IMG/VR virus record: IMGVR_UViG_3300021407_000039
Coordinates: 1 to 24,690 of that record
Direction: 5' to 3' (one strand)
Source of the DNA: a virus
Length of the DNA stretch: 24,690 nt
In this document: in pieces, positions 6,157 to 12,480 of the stretch
Layout of the letters: the number at the start of each line of letters is the position of its first letter
How positions within the stretch are numbered: the first letter of the stretch is position 1
Translations under genes and position numbers: made by a program
The notes under the pieces: model-generated
Seen by the model: the letters and a program-made list of their open reading frames with translations, nothing else
Told to the model about the DNA's origin: nothing
The model's database searches: none

Positions 6157-6540
6157 GTGGACACACCACCACCGACCGAGGGCCTGCGCGCCCTGATCAT
6201 CCAGCCCGATGCAGGAGGCGCCGCGATCGTGCGGCTGCCGCTCGGGGACCTGGCCGCCGCGACCGCGATCAACGACGCGATCGGCGGCCACTTCGAGGCC
6301 ATAGGCACCCAGGAGTGGATCGCCTACGTGGCCGAGGACGAGCGGGACTTCCCCGCTGGCCTGCGCCCCAACCTGCACGCCGACGCGCTCGCCCGAGCGC
6401 TCGGCTACTCCTGGCCGCCCGGCGACTTCTGCAAGGGCGTCGCCGTGTTCCTCGGCCGCCAGGGCGTCAACGAGACCGACGTGCCGCAGCGCGTGATCGA
6501 CTACGCCAGGGCGGCCGGACTACCTGTGAGGTCCCCGTGA
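6157..6540 (+). CDS. DUF3846-like protein
   Basis: This 127-residue protein starts at GTG 6157 behind GAGAGGA, the best ribosome site in the plus operon. The pattern LRALIIQPDAGGAAIVRLPL, then an IGGHFEAIG segment, DFPAGLRPNLHADALARAL and a KGVAVFLG strand near residue 108 matches the general layout of DUF3846 proteins. These are small phage and plasmid proteins of unknown function with a G-x-hydrophobic-E core and a 'LxPNxxA' segment. It is the first gene of a ten-gene leftmost-to-rightmost transcript. No enzyme motif is seen. Confidence 0.75.
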   Translation: MDTPPPTEGLRALIIQPDAGGAAIVRLPLGDLAAATAINDAIGGHFEAIGTQEWIAYVAEDERDFPAGLRPNLHADALARALGYSWPPGDFCKGVAVFLGRQGVNETDVPQRVIDYARAAGLPVRSP

Positions 6541-6758
6541 CCGTGACCGCCGAACCCGAGCCCCGATGGGCGACCGTAGCCGAGGCGTGCGCGTACTCGG
6601 GGATCAAGGAACGCACGATGCGCCGCTGGATCGCCCAGCGGCGGCTACCCGCGACGCGGCTCGGGCCGCGCCGAATCCAGGTTGACCTGAACGAGGTCGA
6701 CAAACTCCGAACCCCGATAACACCACCACCTGACAGGAGTGACCATGCCGAAGGCTGA
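6537..6758 (+). CDS. Excisionase-type helix-turn-helix protein
   Basis: This 73-residue protein has a GTG overlapping the preceding stop (GTGA). It contains an almost textbook MerR/excisionase-family winged HTH: WATVAEACAYSGIKERTMRR, then WIAQRRLPATRLGPRRIQVD and a final LNEVDKLR. Proteins of this kind bind DNA as small architectural factors, and in many mobile elements they are the excisionase or recombination directionality factor. The serine integrase nearby makes such a role plausible, though directionality factors of serine integrases are diverse and cannot be recognised by fold. It could equally regulate the operon through the GTGGCCG repeats upstream. Confidence 0.85.
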   Translation: MTVTAEPEPRWATVAEACAYSGIKERTMRRWIAQRRLPATRLGPRRIQVDLNEVDKLRTPITPPPDRSDHAEG

Positions 6759-7014
6759 TCAACCCGCTGCGTACTCCGTGCTCGCCTGGAAGGGCCAGCA
6801 GACCACCCCGAGCCGTTTGGGGTACGCAGACCCGATCGTCGCGCTGACTGAGGCGGTCGAGTACCTCAAGGCCGGGTACCAGGTGCGGCTGACCGATAGC
6901 TGCGTCGAGTGGTACGCGCACCAGCCCGTGCCCGACCCCATATTCCGCAGCGCCGCGACCGCGAACGGGCAGGCCGCAGCGTTTACCGGGCCTCCGCGGA
7001 TCGGGGGTAAGTGA
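6745..7014 (+). CDS. Hypothetical small accessory protein
   Basis: This 89-residue protein starts at the ATG 6745 with CAGGAG 5 bases upstream; an in-frame GTG at 6739 would add two residues. It overlaps the end of the HTH gene by 14 bases. A compact alpha/beta stretch is visible (YSVLAWKGQQ, then DPIVALTEAVEYLKAGYQVR and LTDSCVEWY). The last 25 residues are small and Ala/Gly/Pro-rich. No family is recognised. Its high content of aromatic residues and its strong ribosome site argue for a real gene. Confidence 0.7.
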   Translation: MPKADQPAAYSVLAWKGQQTTPSRLGYADPIVALTEAVEYLKAGYQVRLTDSCVEWYAHQPVPDPIFRSAATANGQAAAFTGPPRIGGK

Positions 7015-7226
7015 TGGTTGCGCACCAGGGTCCTACCGCCGCCGACCCCGACGAGATCGAGGTGACGGTGGCGGTCAAGCTGAGCGGGCGGCTGGCCACG
7101 ATCGAGGCCGCCGCCGACCTGGCCGCGACGCTAGACCAGGTGTTTGCCGAGCGCTATCCCGAGACCTACAAGGGGATGGGCGTGCGCCTCGACGTGACGC
7201 CGAAGCTGCCGGGGATGATCCCGTGA
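7014..7226 (+). CDS. Hypothetical small accessory protein
   Basis: This encodes 70 residues from an ATG overlapping the previous stop (TGATG); an in-frame GTG at 7011 is an alternative. It shows one beta strand (EIEVTVAVKLSGR), a helix (TIEAAADLAATLDQVFAERY) and a short C-terminal strand (GVRLDVTPKLP). This is a plausible small folded domain with no motif I recognise. It overlaps the next gene by GTGA. Confidence 0.68.
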   Translation: MVAHQGPTAADPDEIEVTVAVKLSGRLATIEAAADLAATLDQVFAERYPETYKGMGVRLDVTPKLPGMIP

Positions 7227-7618
7227 CCGTTGACTATGCGGAGATCGAGAAGCGGGCCGAGGCGTACCTCAACGACACCGACGACGCCATATTGGCGTGC
7301 CGGGGTCAGGGCCACGCATGGCCGAAGCTGCGCGCCCCGAAGGCGGGTAAGAGCCGCCTCCTCCCGAGGGGGATCGAGGCCCAGCGGTTCACCGATGGGA
7401 GCTGGCAGATCACCAGCACGTGCCCGGACTGCGGGATGCAGCGGACGCTGACCACGCTGCCGGGCGGCCCGATCGACCACCCGGCCCAGTACCGATACGT
7501 CCAGCCGCCCGGATACAAAGCGCCGAAGGGCGCGGGGATCACCCGCCGCGACTGCCTGGACGAGAGCTGGCGGCGCCTCCGCGAGGAGCTGCCGGTCGAG
7601 CGAGGCGGTACCGGATGA
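7223..7618 (+). CDS. Zinc-ribbon-like accessory protein
   Basis: This 131-residue protein starts at a GTG that overlaps the previous stop. Four potential zinc ligands are present: C26 and H31 in LACRGQGHAWP, and C67 and C70 in STCPDCGMQRT. The pattern (a C-X4-H pair, about 35 residues, then C-X2-C) is that of a small zinc ribbon, as found in many phage proteins that bind nucleic acid or proteins. The rest is basic (KAGKSRLLPRG, then GYKAPKGAGITRR). The function is unknown. Similar short proteins are frequent in actinophage accessory regions, but I cannot name the family. Confidence 0.75.
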   Translation: MTVDYAEIEKRAEAYLNDTDDAILACRGQGHAWPKLRAPKAGKSRLLPRGIEAQRFTDGSWQITSTCPDCGMQRTLTTLPGGPIDHPAQYRYVQPPGYKAPKGAGITRRDCLDESWRRLREELPVERGGTG

Positions 7619-8025
7619 AGGTCCACGAGATCACCGCGTATGACGACCTGGACCGGGTGGAGAAGGACTCCAAGACCCGCGCGGCCCGGACGCGGTTCGT
7701 CGGCCTCGACGGCGTGTGGGTGGAGATCGACGTGTCCGAGGAGCACGACGCCGAGCTGTCCGAGGTGGTCGGCCGGTACATGCGCGCCGGGGTCAAACCG
7801 GAGACGGCGCCGCGCCCGCCGAGCCGGAAGATCGCCCCGTCCAGCACCGGCCGCACCCGCGCGGAGGCGATAGCGGAGAACAAGGCTCTGCTGGCCTTTG
7901 CGATGGCCCGAGGGCTCCCGTACACCCCCGCCCGCGAGGGCTCTGGCGTGTACTTCCCGAAGGACACCCGCGAGGCGTACGCGGCTGACCAGACCGCGCG
8001 TGAGGCGGTTGCTGGTGGGCGGTAA
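7615..8025 (+). CDS. Lsr2-like nucleoid-associated protein
   Basis: This 136-residue protein starts with an ATGA overlap. Residues 28-62 (RFVGLDGVWVEIDVSEEHDA, then LSEVVGRYMRAGVKP) match the Lsr2 N-terminal dimerisation domain, whose hallmark is 'FGLDGxxYEIDLS' followed by a helix. After a Pro/Arg-rich linker (63-82), residues 88-122 (ENKALLAFAMARGLPYTPAR, then VYFPKDTREAY) correspond to the Lsr2 C-terminal DNA-binding domain. The AT-hook-like RGR of classic Lsr2 is replaced by AREGSG, so DNA binding may differ. Lsr2 silences AT-rich foreign DNA in actinomycetes. A phage version could protect, silence or antagonise, and those roles are inference. Confidence 0.62.
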   Translation: MKVHEITAYDDLDRVEKDSKTRAARTRFVGLDGVWVEIDVSEEHDAELSEVVGRYMRAGVKPETAPRPPSRKIAPSSTGRTRAEAIAENKALLAFAMARGLPYTPAREGSGVYFPKDTREAYAADQTAREAVAGGR

Positions 8026-8263
8026 GCGGATCGAGCCGACCGGCCGTTACGAGTGCCGCGAGCACTCCTCGATCAAGGGTCTGGTGAGCGTGTACTGGAT
8101 ACCCGCCCACGGGCTCCCCGACAACCGGCCGCTGCTGAACCTCGGACCCTCGGCGGTGCCGCTCCTGGCCGAGGCCCTGGCCGAATGGGAGCTGGCCCAC
8201 CACGTCCCCGAACCGAGGCCAGCGCCGGGCCTCCGCATAGTGAACGACGACGGCGAGATATGA
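8015..8263 (+). CDS. Hypothetical small accessory protein
   Basis: This encodes 82 residues from the GTG at 8015, with GAGG 9 bases upstream; an in-frame GTG at 8000 is possible. It overlaps the end of the Lsr2-like gene. The sequence GRYECREHSSIKGLVSVYWI is followed by LLNLGPSAVPLLAEALAEWE and a hydrophilic tail ending IVNDDGEI. One Cys and two His are present but do not form a clear metal site. The family is unknown. Coupled translation with its neighbours supports a real gene. Confidence 0.65.
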   Translation: MGGKRIEPTGRYECREHSSIKGLVSVYWIPAHGLPDNRPLLNLGPSAVPLLAEALAEWELAHHVPEPRPAPGLRIVNDDGEI

Positions 8264-8286
8264 CAACCAACCCGATAGGAGAACTG

Positions 8287-8541
8287 ATGACCACCACCGA
8301 CCAGCCGATGTACGGCATCTGGATCGAGGGGGACCGCGCCGCCGCCGAGCTGTGGCCCCGGACAGCGGAGGGCGCGATCACCGCGATAACGCGAGCCTGC
8401 CGCTACTCCAGGCGCGGCGCCCCGGTCGAGGTGCGCCGCCCGGACGGGACCGTGCTCGCCCAGTACAAGGCCGGGCGGCGGGCCGACCTGCCGGACGGCG
8501 GGATCGCCCACATGGCCGACGCCCGCGCGAGCGTCCAGTGA
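8287..8541 (+). CDS. Hypothetical small accessory protein
   Basis: This 84-residue protein starts at the ATG 8287, which has AGGAG 5 bases upstream. Another in-frame ATG at 8260 overlaps the previous stop and would add nine residues, so two starts are possible. It contains MYGIWIEGDRAAAELWPRTA, a helix (AITAITRACRYSRRGA) and two strands (PVEVRRPDGTVLAQYKAG). The overall look is a small alpha/beta domain without a recognised family. Confidence 0.68.
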   Translation: MTTTDQPMYGIWIEGDRAAAELWPRTAEGAITAITRACRYSRRGAPVEVRRPDGTVLAQYKAGRRADLPDGGIAHMADARASVQ

Positions 8542-8822
8542 CCGCGCCGCAGCCTCGGCCACCGGAGGAGGACCCGGCCGCCGAACAGGCCGAGCACGTC
8601 AAGTTCGAGGGCGCCACCCGGAGCGACACCGAGGATCGCCAGCCCTGGATCAAGATCGGGGTGAGCGTGGAGATCAGCGGCGAGTGGATCACCGAGGACA
8701 TGCTGGCCCACGCCGCCCGACAGCTCGTTGCGAGCCTCGTTGGGCGGCTCGGGATGGCCGCCGACGAGGCCAACGCCGAGGCGGCTCGGCGGCGAGGCCC
8801 CGAAGGGCCAGGCCCCTCATGA
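8538..8822 (+). CDS. Hypothetical small accessory protein
   Basis: This encodes 94 residues from a GTG overlapping the previous stop (GTGA). A Pro/Glu-rich N-terminus (PQPRPPEEDPAAEQAEHV) is followed by a strand (WIKIGVSVEISGEWI) and a long helix (EDMLAHAARQLVASLVGRLG), ending in a basic, Ala-rich tail. No known family is recognised. The next gene starts inside its stop codon region (ATGA). Confidence 0.65.
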   Translation: MTAPQPRPPEEDPAAEQAEHVKFEGATRSDTEDRQPWIKIGVSVEISGEWITEDMLAHAARQLVASLVGRLGMAADEANAEAARRRGPEGPGPS

Positions 8823-9100
8823 CGGACCAGCGACGGCGCGGCGGGTCGCTGGAGCGTCTGCCACATCCCGCGATCGTGTGCAGCGGCCCCCAGCTCCTCA
8901 AGGTGATCGAGGACATGGAGGCCGGGGCGATGGAACTCCCCGGTCAGGTGATCTGGCGAACCGACCTCGACGGCGAGCTACAGGTCCGGCTGGCCCGAGC
9001 GTGCGGCGGGACCGACGACCAGATAGCCGGCATCCGGGCGGTGCTGGAGGCCGAGGACGCAAACCGGCGCCAGCCGGGGGGGAGAGCTGGCGCCGATTAA
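8819..9100 (+). CDS. Hypothetical last gene of the plus operon
   Basis: This 93-residue protein starts at an ATGA overlap. It contains IVCSGPQLLKVIEDMEAGAM, then a strand (QVIWRTDLDGELQVRLARA) and a helix (DDQIAGIRAVLEAEDANRR). Its last codons lie inside the first of three terminator-like hairpins (9065-9095), so coding and termination overlap. I do not recognise the family. Confidence 0.66.
   Translation: MTDQRRRGGSLERLPHPAIVCSGPQLLKVIEDMEAGAMELPGQVIWRTDLDGELQVRLARACGGTDDQIAGIRAVLEAEDANRRQPGGRAGAD
9065..9095 (+). terminator. First of three convergent hairpins
   Basis: A perfect 10-bp stem (CGGCGCCAGC at 9065-9074, GCTGGCGCCG at 9086-9095) with an 11-base loop lies at the very end of the last plus-strand gene. 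There is no T-run, as is common for actinomycete terminators. It would act together with the two following hairpins. Confidence 0.5.
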
Positions 9101-9106
9101 GCTCGT

Positions 9107-9136
9107 GCGGCTCCTGACTCGGAGGCCAGGAGCCGC
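9107..9136. terminator. Second hairpin in the convergent region
   Basis: GCGGCTCCTG (9107-9116) pairs perfectly with CAGGAGCCGC (9127-9136) across a 10-base loop, directly after the plus operon. It is the most likely main terminator of that operon. No T-run is present. Confidence 0.6.
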
Positions 9137-9166
9137 GCGTGGACCGGGTTGATAACCAGGTCCAGA

Positions 9167-9206
9167 GTAACCCGCCCGGCGACGTTGAGGGGGCCAGGCG
9201 GGTTAC
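9167..9206. terminator. Third hairpin, facing the late operon
   Basis: GTAACCCGCC (9167-9176) pairs perfectly with GGCGGGTTAC (9197-9206). The loop is 20 bases. It ends 2 bp before the stop of the leftward late operon, so it most likely terminates that transcript. Being symmetric, it could stop both. Confidence 0.6.
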
Positions 9207-9208
9207 CT

Positions 9209-9667
9209 CTAGCTGGCCTGCTGGGTGAACATCGACCCGATGTTGTCGGGCAGGCCATACGGCGTCGGCGCGGGACCGCTAGCCGGGTCCTCCCACGCGA
9301 ACGGGCCAGTCTCGTCCCAGACCTTCACCACGTCGCGGTGACCGCGCTGGGTGGTCACGCAGACCTTGACGAGCTGCACGACCTCGATCGTCGCGGCGTG
9401 CTTCTGGTCGCCGTACTGGCCGCCGCCCTGGTCGCCCTGGCCGACCGGCTGACCGGTGAGCGTGTCGTGCTCCGTCTCCAGTGAGAGGAAGCAATGCGTG
9501 ACGGGCTTCGGGTGATGGTTCTGGTAGACGGTCGGGGTCGGGGTCGGGCTCGGGTACGGCTGGCCTCCGCTGGTCGCGGCGAGCGCGGGCACCGCTGAGC
9601 CGAGGATCAGGGCCGCGCCAGCGGCCACGGGCAGGAGCAGGAACCGCAAGCGGGTGGATCGCGTCAT
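9209..9667 (-). CDS. Secreted protein downstream of the lysis genes
   Basis: This 152-residue protein has a clear Sec signal peptide: basic MTRSTRLR, a hydrophobic core (FLLLPVAAGAALILGSAV) and a cleavage site after PALA (about residue 30). There is no lipobox. The mature part starts with a Pro/Thr linker (PYPSPTPTPT), contains a pair of cysteines that could form a disulfide, and has Gly/Gln-rich and acidic stretches. AAGGGA lies about 8 bases before the ATG. It follows the holin candidate in the late operon. A role in lysis, in blocking superinfection, or as a secreted lysogenic-conversion protein are all possible; the family is not recognised. Confidence 0.78.
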   Translation of the reverse strand: MTRSTRLRFLLLPVAAGAALILGSAVPALAATSGGQPYPSPTPTPTVYQNHHPKPVTHCFLSLETEHDTLTGQPVGQGDQGGGQYGDQKHAATIEVVQLVKVCVTTQRGHRDVVKVWDETGPFAWEDPASGPAPTPYGLPDNIGSMFTQQAS

Positions 9668-9693
9668 AACAGGTGTCCCTTCGATTGACAGCG

Positions 9694-9713
9694 GGCTCGC
9701 CCCGGCGAGCCCA
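9694..9713. terminator. Hairpin between holin candidate and secreted protein
   Basis: GGGCTCGC (9694-9701) and GCGAGCCC (9706-9713) form a perfect 8-bp stem with a 4-base loop, in the 69-bp gap after the holin stop. On the minus strand it could terminate or attenuate, making expression of the secreted protein partly separate from that of the late operon. No T-run follows. Confidence 0.5.
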
Positions 9714-9736
9714 CTAAGCAGACTCGCAGACCCCGT

Positions 9737-9994
9737 TCAGGGTTTACCAGGGTCGGGAGGTTCCGATCCGGTACCGCTCGGCGGATCGCGCGGCGGCCTG
9801 CGGCCCGAGCCCATGTATCCCGCCACCGCGCCGATCGCGGCGCCGAGGACCGTGGACACCGTGGCGATCTCCTCGCTGCTGATCGTGTAGGTAGGGTTCC
9901 GCCCGGCGTAGATCGCGCCGATGACCAGCACGGCGAACACGCCGAGGATCGCCAGCACGGCGGCGATGCCGCGCCAGTCGGGCTCGTGCCTCAC
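9737..9994 (-). CDS. Holin candidate (two membrane segments)
   Basis: This 85-residue protein starts at a GTG that overlaps the upstream fibre gene's stop (GTGA). Two hydrophobic segments are visible: about 9-31 (GIAAVLAILGVFAVLVIGAI) and about 43-63 (IATVSTVLGAAIGAVAGYMG). The second is followed by a Pro/Arg-rich hydrophilic tail (RRPPRDPPSG). Size, two membrane passes and the location close to the endolysin fit a class II-type phage holin, which would form membrane holes that release the amidase. No sequence family is recognised, so the call rests on topology and context. The longer frame upstream is a shadow of the fibre gene. Confidence 0.65.
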   Translation of the reverse strand: MRHEPDWRGIAAVLAILGVFAVLVIGAIYAGRNPTYTISSEEIATVSTVLGAAIGAVAGYMGSGRRPPRDPPSGTGSEPPDPGKP

Positions 9995-11508
9995 GGCACC
10001 GGGAAGTTGGGCGGCGGCCAGTCGCGGCGGGCGGCCAGCTCGCGCCCGGTCGGCGGCCACGGCGGCGCCGACACCGGCACGAACCGGACGCATTCGAGGA
10101 ATAGCGCGCTCAGCCCGGTATTGCCGGGGAAGTCGCTTCCAGGGTTGCTGTAGAGCTGGAGCTGGTAGCCCTGCGCCATCATCACCTGCCCGATCGCCCG
10201 GCCGCCGCCAGGGCCGATCAGGAGCATCGGGGCGGCGTAGATCGTGGTCGGGGCGTAGAACCCGAGCGGGATCGCGCCGATGACCGAGCCCGCGATCGGC
10301 ATCCCGCCTTGGGTCCAGGTGACGTAGCCCTGAATCCAGCAGACCCCTCGGTGGTAGTAGAACCGCAGCGGCGGCTCCTGGCCGCCCGCCGACCCGTCCA
10401 GCCAGCCGGGACCGAGCGACAGCGGCGCCCCGACCGGAGCCGACAGCAGCTCGGCGCGGGTGACCTGGCCGTCGACACCGGGAGGCCCCTGCGGGCCGGT
10501 CGCGCCCTGGACGCCCTGCTGGCCCGCGTCGCCCTGCGGGCCGGTCGGACCTTGCGCGCCCGTGGGACCTTGTACCCCCACCCCGATAGGCCCCATCGGA
10601 CCCTCCGGGCCGGTCGGCCCCTGGATGCCCTCCGCGCCGACCGGACCCTGCGGCCCGATCTCGCCCTGCGGGCCGGACGGCCCGATGATCCGGCCCACGT
10701 CGATCCAGCCGCCCGGAGCGGTGAGCTGCGACACGTAGACGTACATCGTGCCGTCGACCGGGTGGCCCTCGCGGTGGAAGAACAGGCCCTCCCCGATCCG
10801 CATCTGGTAGGCGGGAGTGCCGGGCCGGTCCCAGTCGGCCGGGAGGAACCCGGTCGGTACCTCGGTGGCGAGGTCGCTCGGGTCCTTCGACACGCCGAAC
10901 TGGCCAATGATGATCGTCGCGGAGCCGTCCTGGCCGGGCGGCCCCTGGAGGCCGGGCGTCCCCTGCGGCCCCGGCTGGCCCTGCGTCCCGATCGGCCCCT
11001 GGAGGCCGGGCGGTCCCTGCGCGCCGGTCGATCCCGCGCCCCCGGTCGGACCCTGCGCGCCCTGCTCACCGCGAGCGCCCTGCGGCCCGGCCGGACCCTG
11101 GCCGCCCTGCGGTCCTGGCGGCCCCTGCGCTCCTGCCGGGCCGGGAGGCGCCTGGAGCACACCCGGCGTGATCCACGGGACGCCGTTCGGGCTCTGGTCT
11201 CCGACGAACAGCCACAGCGACCCGTCCGGGTCGTAGATGAAGGACCACCCGATCTCCACCTGGAGGTCGGCCACCGGCCGCCCGAGCCCATCCCAGTCAC
11301 GCGGGACGAACCCGTCAGGAGGCAGCTCGGCCGGGGTCCGCTGAGCGCCGAAGGTGCCGATGATCAGCGTCGCCTGCCCGGAGGGACCGGGCGGCCCATC
11401 GGGTCCTTGCGGGCCGGGCGGTCCTGGCGGCCCCGCCTCGCCGGGGAACCCGGTCTCCACGTCGATGATCGCGGGGAGCGCCGGAACGGTTACGTCGATC
11501 TCGCTCAT
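9991..11508 (-). CDS. Collagen-like tail fibre with two repeated modules
   Basis: This is a 505-residue fibre. Residues 1-19 may be an attachment segment. Three Gly-X-Y (collagen-like) tracts follow, at about 20-44, 121-195 and 276-347, separated by two copies of a 75-80 residue module (46-119 and 197-276). The module is marked by ATLIIGTFG, then [12 protein letters not shown] and a [15 protein letters not shown] strand. A C-terminal head (349-505) ends Pro/Trp-rich. The collagen tracts should form trimeric triple helices, and the head probably touches the host surface. The true start is ATG 11508, overlapping the upstream stop; the longer frame is not supported. A related module occurs in the fibre at 13444-14904. 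Confidence 0.85.
   Translation of the reverse strand: MSEIDVTVPALPAIIDVETGFPGEAGPPGPPGPQGPDGPPGPSGQATLIIGTFGAQRTPAELPPDGFVPRDWDGLGRPVADLQVEIGWSFIYDPDGSLWLFVGDQSPNGVPWITPGVLQAPPGPAGAQGPPGPQGGQGPAGPQGARGEQGAQGPTGGAGSTGAQGPPGLQGPIGTQGQPGPQGTPGLQGPPGQDGSATIIIGQFGVSKDPSDLATEVPTGFLPADWDRPGTPAYQMRIGEGLFFHREGHPVDGTMYVYVSQLTAPGGWIDVGRIIGPSGPQGEIGPQGPVGAEGIQGPTGPEGPMGPIGVGVQGPTGAQGPTGPQGDAGQQGVQGATGPQGPPGVDGQVTRAELLSAPVGAPLSLGPGWLDGSAGGQEPPLRFYYHRGVCWIQGYVTWTQGGMPIAGSVIGAIPLGFYAPTTIYAAPMLLIGPGGGRAIGQVMMAQGYQLQLYSNPGSDFPGNTGLSALFLECVRFVPVSAPPWPPTGRELAARRDWPPPNFPVP
10681..10920 (-). repeat. Fibre module, copy 2
   Basis: Residues 197-276 of the 9991-11508 fibre. Key residues: [32 protein letters not shown] and [12 protein letters not shown]. 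It is the most divergent of the three copies and carries a few extra residues before the last strands. It is flanked by collagen-like tracts on both sides. Confidence 0.7.
11152..11373 (-). repeat. Fibre module, copy 1
   Basis: Residues 46-119 of the 9991-11508 fibre. Key residues: [37 protein letters not shown] and ITPGVLQ. It is clearly related to the copies at 10681-10920 and 14002-14214. The pattern suggests a small beta-rich knob between collagen helices. Confidence 0.72.
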
Positions 11509-11888
11509 CGGGTCACATCCGGGGTCACGGTGACAGGTCCGCGGATCACGGTCAGCACCCGCGAGCCGGGGAATACGAGCTGGAGGTCCCACCGGCCGCT
11601 CGGGCAGATAGCCGACTGCGCGGGGTCCAGATGGCAGAACACGTAGTTGGGCTGGGTGACCTGCGTCCGCAGCTCCACCGCCGCCCGAGCGTCGGGCGTG
11701 CGCCTGATCTGCGCGGTGACCGAGGTCACCTGGACGAGGCTGTAGGGGATCGTCTTCTCCGCGTCGGCCCAGAGCCGGAACACCCACGAACGGTTGTCGC
11801 CCCGGTAGACGTTCAGCGCGATCTCGACTGGCAGCTCCGCGCCGTCGTCAATCAGGCGAGGCGCCGCATCCGCGAGTGTCCCGGTCAT
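11505..11888 (-). CDS. Baseplate/tail-tip protein (BppU-like N-terminal fold)
   Basis: This 127-residue beta-rich protein starts at the ATG 11888 with AGGAGG about 9 bases upstream. The sequence NVYRGDNRSWVFRLWADAEK is followed by VTSVTAQIRRTPDARAAVEL and ends with a strand [14 protein letters not shown]. This 'RGD-x-W...AQIR...T..G.v.v..DVT' layout is typical of small phage proteins resembling the N-terminal domain of baseplate upper proteins, which anchor fibres. It sits directly upstream of the collagen fibre with an overlapping stop/start, so it is probably that fibre's partner. The RGD triplet is part of this common pattern and should not be read as an integrin motif. Confidence 0.65.
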   Translation of the reverse strand: MTGTLADAAPRLIDDGAELPVEIALNVYRGDNRSWVFRLWADAEKTIPYSLVQVTSVTAQIRRTPDARAAVELRTQVTQPNYVFCHLDPAQSAICPSGRWDLQLVFPGSRVLTVIRGPVTVTPDVTR

Positions 11889-11900
11889 GGCTTGGGCCTC

Positions 11901-12440
11901 CTAGAACTTGGGCTCGCGCTCGGGGTGCTCTGGCCCCTCGGGCTCGGGCGGCGAGCCGGGCGTGCGGACCCACGCCCACGCGAGCGCGGAGCCGTACAGC
12001 ACCGCGACCCAGGTTCCGGGCAGGCCCCGCTCCGGGTGACGCGGCTCGTAGCCTTCCTCCACCTGCGGCGGCTCGGGATCGAGCACGTATCCGGTGAACT
12101 GGTCGGTGCCATCGGTGATCTGCACGCGGTGGCTCATGTTGAGGTCGGGCAGCTCGGGATGCCCGCCGAGGTCGTCGGGGTCATCCACGACCGGGTAGAC
12201 CGGGCGCGGCGGTCGGCCGACTGGCGGTAGGCCCTGGCCGGGTCGCTCGGGCCATCCGGGGATGATGGGACCGCCGCCGATGCCGGGCGGCTCGACGGGG
12301 AGCCCCTGGTCGGGGAAGCCAGGGATGCCGACCCCTGGCGGGAACTCCTCGATGCCCCAGTCAGGCGGGCCTCCGGGCAGTCCGGGCGGCGGGCCTGGTA
12401 CCCACACGCGGACCTTGGCGTATCCAGTGACGTACGGCAT
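11901..12440 (-). CDS. Pro/Gly-rich tail-region protein
   Basis: This 179-residue protein starts at ATG 12440 (GGAG 6 bases upstream). After MPYVTGYAKVRVWVPG comes a long Pro/Gly-rich stretch to about residue 85, with repeated PPG, PGFP and PPGIGGGP motifs, which is probably extended and disordered. A small C-terminal domain (about 95-155) includes SHRVQITDGTDQFTGYVLD and GTWVAVLYGSALAWAWV, followed by a charged PEP tail. It lies between endolysin and baseplate-like genes, so a tail-fibre accessory or virion decoration role is possible. No known family is recognised. Confidence 0.72.
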   Translation of the reverse strand: MPYVTGYAKVRVWVPGPPPGLPGGPPDWGIEEFPPGVGIPGFPDQGLPVEPPGIGGGPIIPGWPERPGQGLPPVGRPPRPVYPVVDDPDDLGGHPELPDLNMSHRVQITDGTDQFTGYVLDPEPPQVEEGYEPRHPERGLPGTWVAVLYGSALAWAWVRTPGSPPEPEGPEHPEREPKF

Positions 12441-12480
12441 GTTCGACTCCAAATCTCGAGTTGGCGGATCGGAGCCCCGG

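Noticed and set aside
7806-7810. Possible AT-hook in the linker of the Lsr2-like protein
   Set aside because: The linker is Pro/Arg-rich but has no R-G-R core, so I do not claim an AT-hook.
10468-10683. Possible CRISPR or satellite array in the collagen-coding DNA
   Set aside because: The periodicity is 9 or multiples of 3 bases from Gly-X-Y codons, without spacers or conserved repeats.
10309-11646. Long plus-strand frames opposite the collagen fibres (also 13432-14595)
   Set aside because: Periodic Gly-X-Y codons keep several other frames open. No ribosome sites or domains support them.
9991-11787. Longer fibre gene starting at 11787
   Set aside because: The extra 93 codons lie over another gene in a shadow frame. 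The ATG at 11508 overlaps the upstream stop and starts a sensible protein.
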